DNA of 64,000 nucleotides, taken from contig NZ_JAKCMI010000021.1 in the NCBI RefSeq assembly GCF_021412585.1, positions 279,267-343,266 of the forward strand, written 5' to 3'. The first letter of the stretch is position 1. Each line of letters opens with the position of its first letter. Of this stretch, positions 48,535 to 59,929 are shown in pieces. The position numbers were made by a program, and so were the translations under genes. This DNA comes from Halomonas alkalisoli (GTDB lineage Bacteria; Pseudomonadota; Gammaproteobacteria; Pseudomonadales; Halomonadaceae). Below the pieces are notes generated by a model that was not told where the DNA came from, searched no databases, and saw nothing but the letters and a program-made list of their open reading frames with translations.

Positions 48535-49697
48535 TTTCACTCATGCGGCGCAAGGCATCTCTCGCCATTGTCGCCACGCTCACCATCGGCCTGCTGGCCG
48601 GCTGCGCCAGCAAGTCGGAGCCGCGCTACTCGCCCAAGGAACTCTCTCGCTTCGATGCCACCGCCCAGTTGGACAGCGACTGGCGCCAGCGGGTCGGCCA
48701 GGGTCTCGGTCGAGCCCAGTACCCCATTGCCCCGGCGCTGGACAACGGCACTCTCTATGCCGCCGACGAGCGCGGCCGGGTGATGGCCTTCGAAGCCGGC
48801 AGCGGCAACCGGCTGTGGCAGAAGGACCTCGAAGCCGGCGTTTCCAGCGCCCTGACCGCCGTGGCCGGCGAGATCTACCTGGGCACGCGCAATGGCGAAG
48901 TGCTGGCGCTCAGCCAGCGCGACGGCAGCGTGCGCTGGCGCGCCCGGGTCCCCAGTGAAGTGCTGGCCGCGCCCCAGCCCAACCAGCAGCTGCTGGTGGT
49001 ACAGAGCGTCGACGGCAGCGTCACCGCCCTGGACCGCAGCAACGGCCAGGAGCGCTGGTCGCACAGCACCACCGAACCCGCCCTTACCCTGCGCGGCACC
49101 GGCACGCCCTCGGTGATCGACCCGGTGACCTTCGCCGGCTTCGCCAACGGCCGCCTGGTCACCCTGGACAACCGCAACGGCCAGCCACTGTGGGAGCGAC
49201 GCATTGCCGTGCCCCAGGGCCGTAGCGAGATCGACCGCATGGTCGACCTCGGCGGCCAGCCGGTGCTGACGCCGGATGGACGCCTGTTCGTCACCAGTTA
49301 CAACGGCCGCCTGGTGGCCCTGCAGGCCAACACCGGCGAGATCCTCTGGGAGCGTGAACACTCCAGCCACCTGACCCCGGTGCTGGTGGGCGATCGACTC
49401 TTCACCGTCAACGAAGCCAGTCACCTACTCGCCTTCGACGCCCGCAGCGGCGAGGAAGTGTGGCGCAACCGCGACCTCGAGGGTCGCTGGCTCACCGCCC
49501 CCGCCTTCGCCGGCGGCAATCTGGTGGTGGGCGACTTCGAAGGCTACCTGCATCTGATCGACACCCAGAGCGGCCGCTTTACCGCCCGGACCCGGATCGA
49601 CAGCTCGGGCATCAGCGTGCGCCCCGTCACCGATGCGCGGCGCATCTATGTGCTGACCAATAACGGTCGTCTGGAAGCCCTGGACATCCGCCGATGA
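48531..49697 (+). CDS. bamB: Outer-membrane assembly lipoprotein BamB
   Basis: The 388-residue lipoprotein precursor has a signal peptide with lipobox LLAGC (Cys near 25) and an eight-bladed PQQ-like beta propeller, seen as repeated patterns such as [47 protein letters not shown] and [15 protein letters not shown]. It is part of the BAM complex. Start and stop overlap yfgM and der by ATGA, so all three genes are translationally coupled. Confidence 0.95.
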   Translation: MISLMRRKASLAIVATLTIGLLAGCASKSEPRYSPKELSRFDATAQLDSDWRQRVGQGLGRAQYPIAPALDNGTLYAADERGRVMAFEAGSGNRLWQKDLEAGVSSALTAVAGEIYLGTRNGEVLALSQRDGSVRWRARVPSEVLAAPQPNQQLLVVQSVDGSVTALDRSNGQERWSHSTTEPALTLRGTGTPSVIDPVTFAGFANGRLVTLDNRNGQPLWERRIAVPQGRSEIDRMVDLGGQPVLTPDGRLFVTSYNGRLVALQANTGEILWEREHSSHLTPVLVGDRLFTVNEASHLLAFDARSGEEVWRNRDLEGRWLTAPAFAGGNLVVGDFEGYLHLIDTQSGRFTARTRIDSSGISVRPVTDARRIYVLTNNGRLEALDIRR

Positions 49698-51097
49698 CGC
49701 CTGTGATTGCCCTGGTCGGCCGCCCCAATGTGGGCAAGTCGACCCTGTTCAACCGCCTGACCCGCTCGCGGGACGCCCTGGTGGCTGACTTCCCGGGCCT
49801 GACCCGAGACCGCAAGTACGGTAACGGCCTGCTCGGTGACAAGAGCTATACGGTCATCGACACCGGCGGCATCAGCGGCGACGAGGAGGGTATCGACGCC
49901 GCCATGGCCGAACAGTCCCTGGCGGCCATCGACGAGGCCGACATCGTGCTGTTCATGGTCGATGCCCGGGCCGGCCTCAACGTGGCCGACGAGGCCATCG
50001 CCAACCACCTGCGGGTCAACCAGAAGAAGACCTGGCTGGTGGTCAACAAGACCGACGGCCTGGAAGAGCACTCGGCCATGGCCGACTTCTGGGCGCTGGG
50101 CCTTGGCGACCCCTTCCCCATCGCCGCGGCCCACGGTCGCAACGTCACCACCCTGATCGAGACGGTACTCGAGCCCTTCCCCGAGCGCGACGAGAGCATT
50201 CCCGCCGATACCGGCACCAAGGGAATTCGCATCGGCGTGATCGGCCGCCCCAACGTGGGCAAGTCGACCCTGGTCAACCGGCTGCTGGGCGAGGAGCGGG
50301 TCGTGGTCTTCGACGAGGCCGGCACCACCCGGGACGCCATCGAGATCCCCTTCGAACGCCGCGGCAAGCCCTATGTGCTGATCGATACCGCCGGTGTACG
50401 GCGGCGCAAGAGCGTCCGCGAGTCCTTCGAGAAATTCTCGATCATCAAGACCCTGGAAGCGATCAAGGAGTGCCATGTCGCCATCATGGTGCTGGACGGT
50501 AGCAGCGGCCTGGTGGAGCAGGACCTGCATCTGCTCGACTACGTGCTGACCACCGGACGCGCCCTGGTGCTGGCGGTCAACAAGTGGGACGGGCTGGAAA
50601 GCGAAGCCAAGGAGAAGATGCGCGCCGAGATCAAGCGCCGCCTGGGCTTTGCCGACTACGCCGAGCTGCACTTCATCTCGGCCCTGCACGGCACGGCGGT
50701 GGGCGATCTCTACCCCTCCATCGAGCGCGCCTTCGCTTCCGCCAACAGCCACTGGTCGACCAACCGCCTCACCACCCTGCTGCAGGATGCGGTCAGCCAG
50801 CATTCGCCGCCCCTGGTGCATGGCCGCCGCATCAAGCTGCGCATGGCGCATCAGGGTGGCAGCAATCCGCCCATCATCGTGGTGCACGGCAACCAGACCG
50901 AGGCGCTGCCCGAAGCCTACAAGCGCTACCTGATCAACACCTTCCGCAAGGTGCTCAAGGTTCGCGGTACGCCGATCCGCTTCGAATTCCGCTCCGGCAG
51001 CAACCCCTTCGACCCCATGGCCGACGCCAGCGATCGCGATAAGGCCAAGAAGCGCGAGCTGGGCCGAACCAAGGAGGCTCGCAAGAGCCGTCGCTGA
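49694..51097 (+). CDS. der: Ribosome-assembly GTPase Der (EngA)
   Basis: The 467-residue protein has two tandem GTPase domains, each with G1 [10 protein letters not shown] (near residues 8 and 184), and G3 and G4 motifs (DTGG, NKTD; DTAG, NKWD), plus a C-terminal KH-like domain. It acts in 50S subunit maturation. The ATG overlaps the bamB stop (ATGA). The C-terminus is basic ([19 protein letters not shown]). It closes the ndk-to-der run. Confidence 0.97.
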   Translation: MTPVIALVGRPNVGKSTLFNRLTRSRDALVADFPGLTRDRKYGNGLLGDKSYTVIDTGGISGDEEGIDAAMAEQSLAAIDEADIVLFMVDARAGLNVADEAIANHLRVNQKKTWLVVNKTDGLEEHSAMADFWALGLGDPFPIAAAHGRNVTTLIETVLEPFPERDESIPADTGTKGIRIGVIGRPNVGKSTLVNRLLGEERVVVFDEAGTTRDAIEIPFERRGKPYVLIDTAGVRRRKSVRESFEKFSIIKTLEAIKECHVAIMVLDGSSGLVEQDLHLLDYVLTTGRALVLAVNKWDGLESEAKEKMRAEIKRRLGFADYAELHFISALHGTAVGDLYPSIERAFASANSHWSTNRLTTLLQDAVSQHSPPLVHGRRIKLRMAHQGGSNPPIIVVHGNQTEALPEAYKRYLINTFRKVLKVRGTPIRFEFRSGSNPFDPMADASDRDKAKKRELGRTKEARKSRR

Positions 51098-51293
51098 ACC
51101 CGCCGACCACTTTGTCATCACCGCTACCCAGGCATCGCCGGCCCCCGGCCGGCAGTGCCGCTTCCCTCGTCCTGTCATGTTCCTTCCCGGTTACCGTGCC
51201 GTTGCGGAAAGTTTCTTGACAGCGAGGGCCGTCGAACCTGAAATACGCCCGTTTGCCATCCGCTGCTGCCCTTCCGGGCAGGGAGTCCCTTGC

Positions 51294-51935
51294 ATGATCC
51301 TGACCCGCTTACTGCCGAAACTTTCCCAGCGTCACCGACGCTGGCGCCTGCTCGCGCCGCTGTGCCTGGCGGGGCTTTTGACCGGCTGCCTGGCCCTGCC
51401 CCAGACCGGCCTGTTCGCCTTCCGCCTGGCAGTCACCTCCCTGGGGGTAGAAGAGGTGCGCATCGGCCCCTACGCCGTGGATGCCCGCCTCGACACCAGC
51501 GATATCATGTCACTGGCGTTGTCGAGCCTCGGTGCCGGCAGCCTGCCGGTGCAGGCGACCCTGGCCATGGGCCTGGGGCTGCCCACCGGGATGCCGGCGG
51601 TGGAGATGTCCGGCTTTCGCTGGACGCTTGACATGCCGGGCGTCGAGCCGGTCAGCGGCAACTACGAGCAGGACGTGACCCTGACTTCGGGTGAGGATGC
51701 CAACTTGCGCCTGCCGGTGGCCTTCGACCTGCTCGACGGCGGCCGCGAGCGACTGGCCCCCATGGTGGAGCTGGCCAGCCAGCTGGCAAGCCAGGGCGAA
51801 CTGCCCGCCGGCAGCGAGCTGGCCATCACCCCCGGCGACCTGCGCGGCCTGGGCATGACCCTGCCCGCAGGCCTGCTCACCCCCACCATCCGCCTGAGCG
51901 TGGGAGAGGACGGCTCGCTGATTCCAAGGAGGTAA
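51294..51935 (+). CDS. Uncharacterised lipoprotein
   Basis: The 213-residue precursor has a long basic N-terminus (RLLPKLSQRHRRWR), a hydrophobic stretch and a lipobox LLTGC (Cys near 32). The mature part has regular beta-like segments (VRIGPYAVDARLDTSDIMSL; VEMSGFRWTLDMPGVEPVSG; LPVAFDLLDGG) that loosely recall LEA14-type lipoproteins, but I would not assign it. The ATG at 51294 has GGGAG 10 bp upstream; earlier in-frame codons are not protein-like. It follows der after about 195 bp of apparently non-coding sequence. Confidence 0.7.
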   Translation: MILTRLLPKLSQRHRRWRLLAPLCLAGLLTGCLALPQTGLFAFRLAVTSLGVEEVRIGPYAVDARLDTSDIMSLALSSLGAGSLPVQATLAMGLGLPTGMPAVEMSGFRWTLDMPGVEPVSGNYEQDVTLTSGEDANLRLPVAFDLLDGGRERLAPMVELASQLASQGELPAGSELAITPGDLRGLGMTLPAGLLTPTIRLSVGEDGSLIPRR

Positions 51936-52093
51936 CGTCGTCGCCAAAGCCAAACGGGGCGCCGGGGACAGGTCGTAGAGGGGGTCCTACGCCAGGGATG
52001 GCGTCGGTAGCGCCCAGGGATGGGTTCACAGCGCCCCCTCATAGACCTGTCGACGGATCAGCCCCGCTGCCGGTATTCCGCTGACGACTTCTG

Positions 52094-52960
52094 CTACTCC
52101 CCATGCAGGCGACGACGCCCCACCCAGTGGCTGGCGAACTGCCAGGCCCCGCGGCCGCTGCGACCGCCGCGCAGGGTGGCGAAGCGAATCGCCTCCGCTC
52201 GGGCCTCGGCCCCCCAGTCCCGGGCACTGCCCAGTTGGGTGACCCAGTGGCAGCACGCCTCCAGGTAGGTGTCCTGGTTGAAGGGATAGAAACCCAACCA
52301 GAGCCCGAAACGGTCCGATAGCGAGATCTTCTCCTCCACGGCATCGCCATGGTGCAGCTCGTCACCCACCAGCTGCGATGCCTCGTTGTCGGACAGCGAT
52401 TCGGGCAGCAGGTGGCGACGGTTGGAGGTGGCATAGAGCAGCACGTTCTCCGGCGGACCGGTCAAGGCACCGTCGAGCACGCTCTTGAGCGCCTTGTAGG
52501 CGTCATCGTGACCCTCGAAGGAGAGATCGTCACAGTAGACCACGAAGCGCTGTGGCTGGTGTCGCAGCTGCTCCACCAGGGTCGGCAACCCGGACAGGTC
52601 GTGGCGATCGACCTGTACCAGCCGCAGCCCTTCCGCCGCCAGGCTGTTGAGCAGGGCACGGATCAGCGACGACTTGCCGCTGCCACGGGAGCCCCACAGC
52701 AGGGCATGGTTGGCCGGCAGCTTCTGCAGGAAGGCGCGAGTGTTGTCGACCAGCGCCAGCTTCTGGCGCTCGATGCCCAGCAGGTCGTCCAGCGACAGGG
52801 CATCGCGGGGCGGTACCGGCAGCAGCCGCCCGCCCAGGGCGTGGCGCTGCCACAGGGCGGCCACATCACGCTCCCAGTCGACCTCCTCGGGTACCGGGGG
52901 CAGCCAGTGCTCCACATGGTCCAGCAGGCGACTGAGGCGTCTGCTCAGCTCCTCATCCAT
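52094..52960 (-). CDS. DUF815-family P-loop ATPase
   Basis: The 288-residue AAA-like ATPase has Walker A in LLWGSRGSGKSSLIRALL, a Walker B-like RFVVYCDDLSFEG, sensor-like LLYATSNRRHLLPE and the family C-terminal region SDRFGLWLGFYPFNQDTYL. DUF815 ATPases are widespread but their role is not established. The start at 52960 has GAGGAGA 6 bp upstream; the longer frame is not supported. It stands alone between two rightward lipoprotein genes. Confidence 0.88.
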   Translation of the reverse strand: MDEELSRRLSRLLDHVEHWLPPVPEEVDWERDVAALWQRHALGGRLLPVPPRDALSLDDLLGIERQKLALVDNTRAFLQKLPANHALLWGSRGSGKSSLIRALLNSLAAEGLRLVQVDRHDLSGLPTLVEQLRHQPQRFVVYCDDLSFEGHDDAYKALKSVLDGALTGPPENVLLYATSNRRHLLPESLSDNEASQLVGDELHHGDAVEEKISLSDRFGLWLGFYPFNQDTYLEACCHWVTQLGSARDWGAEARAEAIRFATLRGGRSGRGAWQFASHWVGRRRLHGE

Positions 52961-53080
52961 TGACGTCTCCTCGGAAGTTCCATGGTTTACAGTTGACCTT
53001 ATGACGCTACGGGGTATCTTGTGGCGAACCGCCATCCCCGTCCAGGGTCTCAATAGTCCCGGACACAGGAGATTTTCACT

Positions 53081-53881
53081 ATGCGCTGGATTCGCCCACT
53101 TGCCGTGACCGCCCTGGTCGTGACCCTCGCTGCCTGCACGACCTCACCCACCGGACGGCAGCAGCTCACCTTGATGTCCGACGCGCAGCTCAACGAGATG
53201 GGGCGCGAGGCCTTCCAGCAGTACCAGCAGGACCTGCCGGCGGCCGGCCAGGCCCAGCAGCGCTACGCCCAGTGCGTGGCCAGTGCCATCGTTGCCGTGC
53301 TGCCGGAGCGGGAGCGCGACAAGGACTGGCAGATCCGCGTCTTCGAATCGGAGCAGGCCAACGCCTTCGCCCTGCCCGGCGGCTACATGGGGGTCAATAC
53401 CGGCCTCCTCGCTATCGCCGAGACCCAGGACCAGCTCGCCTCGGTGATCGGCCACGAGATCGGTCATGTCATCGCCAACCATGCCAATGAGCGGGTCTCG
53501 ACCCATACCTCGACCCAGTTGGCCCTCTCGGTGCTGGGCTCCGCCTCTGGCATGCAGGGACAGGGCGGCCAGCAGCTGATGGGCGCGCTGGGCCTCGGCG
53601 CCCAGTACGGTGTTCTGCTGCCCTTCTCGCGCCGTCACGAGAGCGAGGCCGACGTGATCGGCATGCGCCTGATGGCCGATGCCGGCTTCGATCCGCGCGC
53701 CAGCGTCGCGCTGTGGGAGAACATGAGCGCCCAGGGCGGTGCCCGCCCACCGGAGTGGATGTCCACCCACCCCAGCCATGGCCAGCGCATGCAGGGCCTG
53801 CAGGCGGAGATGGGCAACGCCATGGCGCGCTACGAGCAGGCTCGCCAGGCGGGACGTCAACCCAACTGCTCCCGCCCCTGA
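53081..53881 (+). CDS. M48-family lipoprotein metalloprotease (LoiP/YcaL-like)
   Basis: The 266-residue precursor has a signal peptide with lipobox TLAAC (Cys near 19). The zinc motif HEIGHV is at about residue 127, and the third ligand lies in HESEADVIGMRL. Such proteases sit on the inner face of the outer membrane or in the periplasm and take part in envelope quality control. The C-terminus (STHPSHGQRMQGLQ) is typical. The ATG has AGGAG 9 bp upstream. It is divergent from the DUF815 ATPase. Confidence 0.92.
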   Translation: MRWIRPLAVTALVVTLAACTTSPTGRQQLTLMSDAQLNEMGREAFQQYQQDLPAAGQAQQRYAQCVASAIVAVLPERERDKDWQIRVFESEQANAFALPGGYMGVNTGLLAIAETQDQLASVIGHEIGHVIANHANERVSTHTSTQLALSVLGSASGMQGQGGQQLMGALGLGAQYGVLLPFSRRHESEADVIGMRLMADAGFDPRASVALWENMSAQGGARPPEWMSTHPSHGQRMQGLQAEMGNAMARYEQARQAGRQPNCSRP

Positions 53882-53919
53882 GCACAGGCCGCCACTAACG
53901 CCCCCAGACAGGATGCAAG

Positions 53920-54180
53920 ATGCTGAAAATCGGATTACTGCTGTTGATCGTCCCGCCGCTGATGCTGATGGGTCTCTACTTCTGGGAGCTCAGCGACGTG
54001 CGCGAATGTACCCTGATGCAGGGCGGCTACTGGGACTATCTGGACGGCGTCTGCCGCGACACCTCCCAGCCCTTCGTGCCCTGGGTGGAGCGTGAGCCCT
54101 TGCTGGTCAACGGCGGCATGCTGCTCTCCGTGGTGGGCCTTGTCATCTGCATGGCCGGGCTCTACGTCAAGCGGCGCTGA
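53920..54180 (+). CDS. Small membrane protein with two helices and two cysteines
   Basis: The 86-residue protein has a helix at each end (LKIGLLLLIVPPLMLMGLYF and GGMLLSVVGLVICMAGLYV), flanking a loop of about 40 residues with two Cys (VRECTLMQGGYWDYL and DGVCRDTSQ). If the loop is periplasmic, the Cys could form a disulfide. The ATG has AGGA about 7 bp upstream. It follows the M48 protease by 38 bp and may be co-transcribed. No family is recognised. Confidence 0.7.
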   Translation: MLKIGLLLLIVPPLMLMGLYFWELSDVRECTLMQGGYWDYLDGVCRDTSQPFVPWVEREPLLVNGGMLLSVVGLVICMAGLYVKRR

Positions 54181-54204
54181 AGGGCAGCGCTCAACGCCAA
54201 CGAC

Positions 54205-54234
54205 GAGGCGGCGCCGGGTTATCGGCGCCGCCTC
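54205..54234. terminator. Strong hairpin between convergent genes before aroE
   Basis: A perfect 12-bp stem (54205-54216 with 54223-54234, 6-nt loop) lies between two convergent genes. There is no T run on either side, so efficient intrinsic termination is not certain. Confidence 0.45.
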
Positions 54235-54319
54235 GCTGCGTTCGCTAACGCACCGGCCGGTCGCCGCCCCTCCTGGAGCGTTGAAGGTGTCAAACCGCGG
54301 ATTAAACGCTTGCCTGGTT

Positions 54320-55132
54320 TTACAACGCCCGCCGCAGGCTTTCCCTTACCGGCGCCGTCAGCGGACGCTTGCCGCGCCACTGGTAGAACGACTCGGCGGC
54401 CTGCTCCACCAGCATGCCCAGCCCGTCGACCGGCATGGCCCCAAGCCCACTGGCCCAGCGCAAGAACACCGTGGGCTCGGTGCCATACATCATGTCGTAG
54501 GCCGTCGCACCCGGCGCAAACAGCGTCGCCGGCAGTGGCGGCAGCTCGCCCGCCAGGCTCGCGCTGGTACCGTTGACCACCAGGTCGAACTGGCCTGTCA
54601 CCGCCTCGAATCCACTCCCCTGGATCGCGCCCAGGTCCTGAAAGTCGGCGGCCAGTGCCGTGGCCTTGGCCGCGGTGCGGTTGGCCACCAGCACGCTGGC
54701 CGGCCCGGCCGCCAGCAGCGGCTCGAGCACGCCGCGCACCGCCCCGCCGGCCCCCAGCACCAGAATTCGGGCGCCGGCCAGGCTCACCCCATGGTGCTCC
54801 AGGTCGCGGACCAGGCCGACCCCGTCGGTGGTGTCGCCATAAGTGAGGCCGTCCTTTCCCAGCAGCAGCGTATTGACGGCACCGGCACGCCGGGCCCGCT
54901 CGCTCAGCGTGTCGCAAAGCGAGAACGCCTGCTCCTTGAACGGCACGGTGACGTTGGCGCCCCGCCCCCCTTCGGCCGTGAAGCGGCGCCAGGCGCCGGC
55001 GAAGTCGTCCAGCGGCGCCTCGATGGCGGTGTAGTCGATATCCTCACCGGTCTGCTCGGCAAAGGCCGCATGAATCATCGGTGACTTCGAATGCGCAATG
55101 GGGTTGCCGAAGACGCAGTAGCGGTCTGTCAT
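54320..55132 (-). CDS. aroE: Shikimate dehydrogenase AroE
   Basis: The 270-residue NADPH enzyme reduces 3-dehydroshikimate in aromatic amino-acid synthesis. It has the shikimate-binding motif [25 protein letters not shown] with the catalytic Lys, the cofactor loop [12 protein letters not shown] and [13 protein letters not shown], and [15 protein letters not shown] at the end. The ATG has GAGGAGATCCC directly upstream. It lies beyond hemF on the same strand, separated by a REP-like element. Confidence 0.96.
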   Translation of the reverse strand: MTDRYCVFGNPIAHSKSPMIHAAFAEQTGEDIDYTAIEAPLDDFAGAWRRFTAEGGRGANVTVPFKEQAFSLCDTLSERARRAGAVNTLLLGKDGLTYGDTTDGVGLVRDLEHHGVSLAGARILVLGAGGAVRGVLEPLLAAGPASVLVANRTAAKATALAADFQDLGAIQGSGFEAVTGQFDLVVNGTSASLAGELPPLPATLFAPGATAYDMMYGTEPTVFLRWASGLGAMPVDGLGMLVEQAAESFYQWRGKRPLTAPVRESLRRAL

Positions 55133-55170
55133 GGGATCTCCTCAAACACGGGAAGCGCCTGAATAGCCAA

Positions 55171-55270
55171 CGAGCGACATGAAGCGCAAGGCGCCCGGAG
55201 CGCAGCAACCGGAGCCTATGGGTTATAGGTGAGGATTGCGAGCACCGCGTAACGCAGCGATTCGGTCGCG
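55171..55270. repeat. REP-like imperfect dyad in the hemF-aroE gap
   Basis: The gap holds nested inverted repeats: CCTAT (55215-55219) with ATAGG (55225-55229) around a 5-nt loop, and outer CAACC (55206-55210) with GGATTG (55233-55238). It is flanked by GCGC-rich sequence. The composition looks like an intergenic repeat element rather than a promoter. Copy number in the genome cannot be checked here. Confidence 0.4.
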
Positions 55271-55277
55271 CAGATGC

Positions 55278-56803
<1,526 letters not shown>

Positions 56804-56890
56804 ACCGGGCACCCTCGAAGTTACGAACAGAAAGACACTGACACAAGTACTGGCATCACGGATGCCTATGTCCAGCCGGCCGATATGCTA

Positions 56891-58021
56891 TCACGCCTGG
56901 ACATTGCCCGGCAGGCGCACCCAGCCGCCCGGCGCCTGGGCCACCTGGCCTTCCAGTTCGAGCTCCAGCAGGCGACGCTGGCAGTCGGGCACGGCCAGGC
57001 CGGTCAACGCAACCAGTGCATCCAGCGGCGAGGGGGAGTCGCTGAGCCAGCGCAGCAGCGGGTCGCCGCCGGCATCGACCGGCCCCGGGGCAGCAGACGA
57101 CTGGGCGGTGGCGGAAAGCGAGGTGAAGGAAGGCGCCGCCCAGTGGGTCAGCTCCTCGAGAATATCGTCCAGCCGGCGCACCAGCACCGCACCCTGGCGA
57201 ATCAGTTGCAGGCAGCCCCTGGCCTGGGGGTTGTGGATCGAGCCGGGCAGCGCGAAGACCTCGCGGCCCTGTTCAGTGGCCAGCCGCGCACTCACCAGGG
57301 AGCCGCTCTTCTCGGCGGCTTCCACCACCAGCACGCCGAGAGAGAGGCCGGTGACGATGCGGTTGCGGCGGGGAAAGAAGCCCGGTCGCGCCCGGGTACC
57401 GGGGGGATGTTCGGACAGCACCAGGCCGCCGCGATCGAGCAACTGGTGGTAAAGCCCCGCATGGCGGGGCGGGTAGATCACATCGACACCGCAGCCCAGC
57501 ACCGCCACGCTGCGCCCGCCGGCCTCCAGGGCAGCATGCTGCGCAGCCCCGTCGATGCCCAGCGCCAGGCCGCTGTTCACGCACCAGTCCCGGGCGGCCA
57601 GCTCGCGGGCGAAGGCCGCCGCATTGGTGAGGCCTTCGCGGGTCGGCCGGCGCGAACCGACGATCGCCAGCCCGGGAGGCAGGAGCGCGTCGAGATCGCC
57701 CAGGGCCCAGAGCACCGGCGGAGGATCGGCGATCTGGCCGAGCAGCACCGGCCAGGCCGGATGACCGGGGAAGAGCAGATGCCGGGCCGCATCGGCATTC
57801 AGCCAGGCCAGGTCGGCATCGACCAGGGCATCGAGGGGGCTGCGGGCGGGGTGGTCGAGCCATAGCCGCAGCGCCGAGGCGGCCTCCCGGGGCAGGCGTG
57901 CCAGCCAGCCGTCGGGCCAGGCCGGCTCCATCGCTATCAGTTCGGCCAGCCGCGCCGCGCCCATGCCCGGCAGGCGCATCACCGCCAGCCACTCCCGCGT
58001 GCCCGGTGACACCGCTTTCAC
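56891..58021 (-). CDS. dprA: DNA-processing protein DprA (Smf)
   Basis: The 376-residue protein binds incoming single-stranded DNA and loads RecA during transformation. The Rossmann core is seen as AIVGSRRPTREGL, VNSGLALGIDGAAQHAAL, AVLGCGVDVIYPPRH, FPRRNRIVTGLSLGVLVVEA and SGSLVSARLATEQGREVFALPG (the last in parts: SGSLVSARLA, GREVFALPG). A C-terminal winged-helix region follows. The start is GTG at 58021, overlapping the LysM stop (GTGA). A full com set was not seen, so competence is unproven. Confidence 0.93.
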   Translation of the reverse strand: MKAVSPGTREWLAVMRLPGMGAARLAELIAMEPAWPDGWLARLPREAASALRLWLDHPARSPLDALVDADLAWLNADAARHLLFPGHPAWPVLLGQIADPPPVLWALGDLDALLPPGLAIVGSRRPTREGLTNAAAFARELAARDWCVNSGLALGIDGAAQHAALEAGGRSVAVLGCGVDVIYPPRHAGLYHQLLDRGGLVLSEHPPGTRARPGFFPRRNRIVTGLSLGVLVVEAAEKSGSLVSARLATEQGREVFALPGSIHNPQARGCLQLIRQGAVLVRRLDDILEELTHWAAPSFTSLSATAQSSAAPGPVDAGGDPLLRWLSDSPSPLDALVALTGLAVPDCQRRLLELELEGQVAQAPGGWVRLPGNVQA

Positions 58022-59130
58022 CGCAGCGCCACCCCCCGCCCATGGCGGGGATTGTGTACCCGATCACCGACTTCCAGCGTACGGGAGGCCCGCATCACCA
58101 GGCCATAGCTCATCTTCTCGTAGGGACGAAAGACCATGATCAGGCCCGCCTCGGTGCCGGGCAGCCGCAGGACCTCGCCGCTGCGCGGATCATTGACCCG
58201 CTCACCCTGCTGCTCGACCTGGAGTACGTGGCCGGTTTCCAGGCCGTCGCGGCGGCCGCGGTCCAGCGCCACCACCTGTAGCCGCCCGATGAAGCGCACG
58301 CCACCGGGTACCGCCAGGATGCGGCCGTCGACCGCACCATCCGGGGCCCGTGGCACGAACTCCCGAACCAGCTCACGGCTCTCCAGCGGCAGGATGATGT
58401 CGTTGTTGCGTACCTCCTGGGAGGCCGACAGCACCTCGAGTACGACGATATCCTCCTCGCTGCGCTGGACCCGGGCCTGGCCGATGCCCTCCAGTTCCAG
58501 CCCCAGCAGCTCACCGGAAACCGCGTCGTTGTAGCGCTCGCCGATACGATAGATCCCGTACCGCGGGCCGCGCTCGATCTCGCCACGGGCATAGATGCGA
58601 TCTCCCGCCCCGCTGATGATGCGCCGGTCGTCGCCGGCAACCACATAGGCCAGCTCATCCAGTGCATCCGGGTCGTCGACGACCCGATGATCGCGCAGGA
58701 AGTGGCGTATCACTTCCAGGGGAATCGGCTCGATGGCTTCACGGGTCGGGATGCGCCGTATCTCCGGCGAGAGCCGAACGGTACCCTGGCCCCGCTCGAG
58801 GCCAAGGCAGGGACGCCCGTTGCAGTCATAGAGGTAGACCACATCGCCGGGATAGATCAGGTGAGGGTTGCGGATCTGAGGGTTGACCTGCCACACCTCC
58901 GGCCACTGCCAGGGGTGCTGCAGGAAGCGACCGGAGATGCCCCAGAGGGTGTCGCCACGCACCACGGTGTAGCGGTCGGGAGCGTCACCGCGCAGCCCCT
59001 CCTGCCAGCTGAGCCCCTGAGCCTGGGCCGCCCCACCCAGCAGCATGACAATGCAGACACTGCTTATCAAGACGACCCTGAAATAGTCAGCCAGCCAGCC
59101 GCATCCTGCCTTATCGTTGTATTCCGCCAT
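58018..59130 (-). CDS. LysM-domain secreted protein
   Basis: The 370-residue protein has a hydrophobic signal segment (YFRVVLISSVCIVMLLGGAA, ending AQA) and one N-terminal LysM domain (YTVVRGDTLWGISGRFLQHP through NPHLIYPGDVVYLYD), then a long C-terminal region without a known domain. LysM binds peptidoglycan. The start at 59130 has GGGGAG 6 bp upstream; earlier ATGs at 59157 and 59205 lack one. A LysM gene next to dprA and def is common in Pseudomonas and relatives. It is divergent from def. Confidence 0.88.
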   Translation of the reverse strand: MAEYNDKAGCGWLADYFRVVLISSVCIVMLLGGAAQAQGLSWQEGLRGDAPDRYTVVRGDTLWGISGRFLQHPWQWPEVWQVNPQIRNPHLIYPGDVVYLYDCNGRPCLGLERGQGTVRLSPEIRRIPTREAIEPIPLEVIRHFLRDHRVVDDPDALDELAYVVAGDDRRIISGAGDRIYARGEIERGPRYGIYRIGERYNDAVSGELLGLELEGIGQARVQRSEEDIVVLEVLSASQEVRNNDIILPLESRELVREFVPRAPDGAVDGRILAVPGGVRFIGRLQVVALDRGRRDGLETGHVLQVEQQGERVNDPRSGEVLRLPGTEAGLIMVFRPYEKMSYGLVMRASRTLEVGDRVHNPRHGRGVALR

Positions 59131-59311
59131 CCCCAACTCCCCCTGCTCTCGCCCCATCCCGGAAGCCCTGAGGCCATCCCGCAGGGAACCTGAGCGACGT
59201 GTCATAGTCTGATTTTATCGAAATAATAGGTGATCGGGCGGTTTCACCCCGAGCCGCAGCCCCCTAGAATAAGGGAATCCCTGATGACAGCATAACGGTG
59301 GTTCCAACGCC

Positions 59312-59824
59312 ATGGCCAAATTACCTATCCTCGAATTCCCCGACGAGCGACTGCGCACCAAGGCGGCGCCGGTCGAAGCGGTTGATGACGAGGTGCGCCA
59401 GCTGGTCGACGACATGCTCGAGACCATGTATGAAGCCAGCGGTATCGGGCTTGCCGCCACCCAGGTGGACGTTCACCGCCGCGTCATCGTGATGGATGTC
59501 AGCGACAGCCGGGCCAGTCCGCTGGTGCTGATCAACCCCGAATACACGCCGATCGGTGACGAGCGCGACCTGATGTCCGAGGGCTGCCTGTCGATCCCGG
59601 AGTATTACGCCGAGGTGCCCCGCGCACTGAAGGTACACCTCAAGGCGCTGGACCGGGACGGCAACCCCTACGAACTCGATGCCGAGGGCCTGCTGGCCCA
59701 CTGTATCCAGCACGAATACGATCATCTGGAAGGCGTGCTGTTCGTCGACTACCTCTCCGCACTGAAGCGCGACCGGGTGCTGAAGAAGATGCAGAAACGC
59801 CACAAGCAGATGCAGGGGGCCTGA
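59312..59824 (+). CDS. def: Peptide deformylase Def
   Basis: The 170-residue metalloenzyme removes formyl from nascent chains. All three motifs are intact: [15 protein letters not shown] and HEYDH ([15 protein letters not shown]). Length equals E. coli Def (169). It is divergent from the LysM gene and is followed by a palindromic terminator-like hairpin and fmt. Confidence 0.97.
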   Translation: MAKLPILEFPDERLRTKAAPVEAVDDEVRQLVDDMLETMYEASGIGLAATQVDVHRRVIVMDVSDSRASPLVLINPEYTPIGDERDLMSEGCLSIPEYYAEVPRALKVHLKALDRDGNPYELDAEGLLAHCIQHEYDHLEGVLFVDYLSALKRDRVLKKMQKRHKQMQGA

Positions 59825-59844
59825 GGCCCACGCCCAACCTCGTT

Positions 59845-59875
59845 GAAGGCCGACAGCTGTCGGCCTTCGTCGTTT
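59845..59875 (+). terminator. Possible terminator or attenuator between def and fmt
   Basis: Bases 59845-59868 form a perfect palindrome giving a 10-bp stem with a 4-nt loop, followed by GTCGTTTCC. The T run is short, so termination is probably partial and fmt may be read from both def and its own promoter. Confidence 0.5.
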
Positions 59876-59929
59876 CCGCCTGCCTCCGTTATGATGGGGA
59901 ACATCGCCCACTGGCAAGGCTTCGAAATC

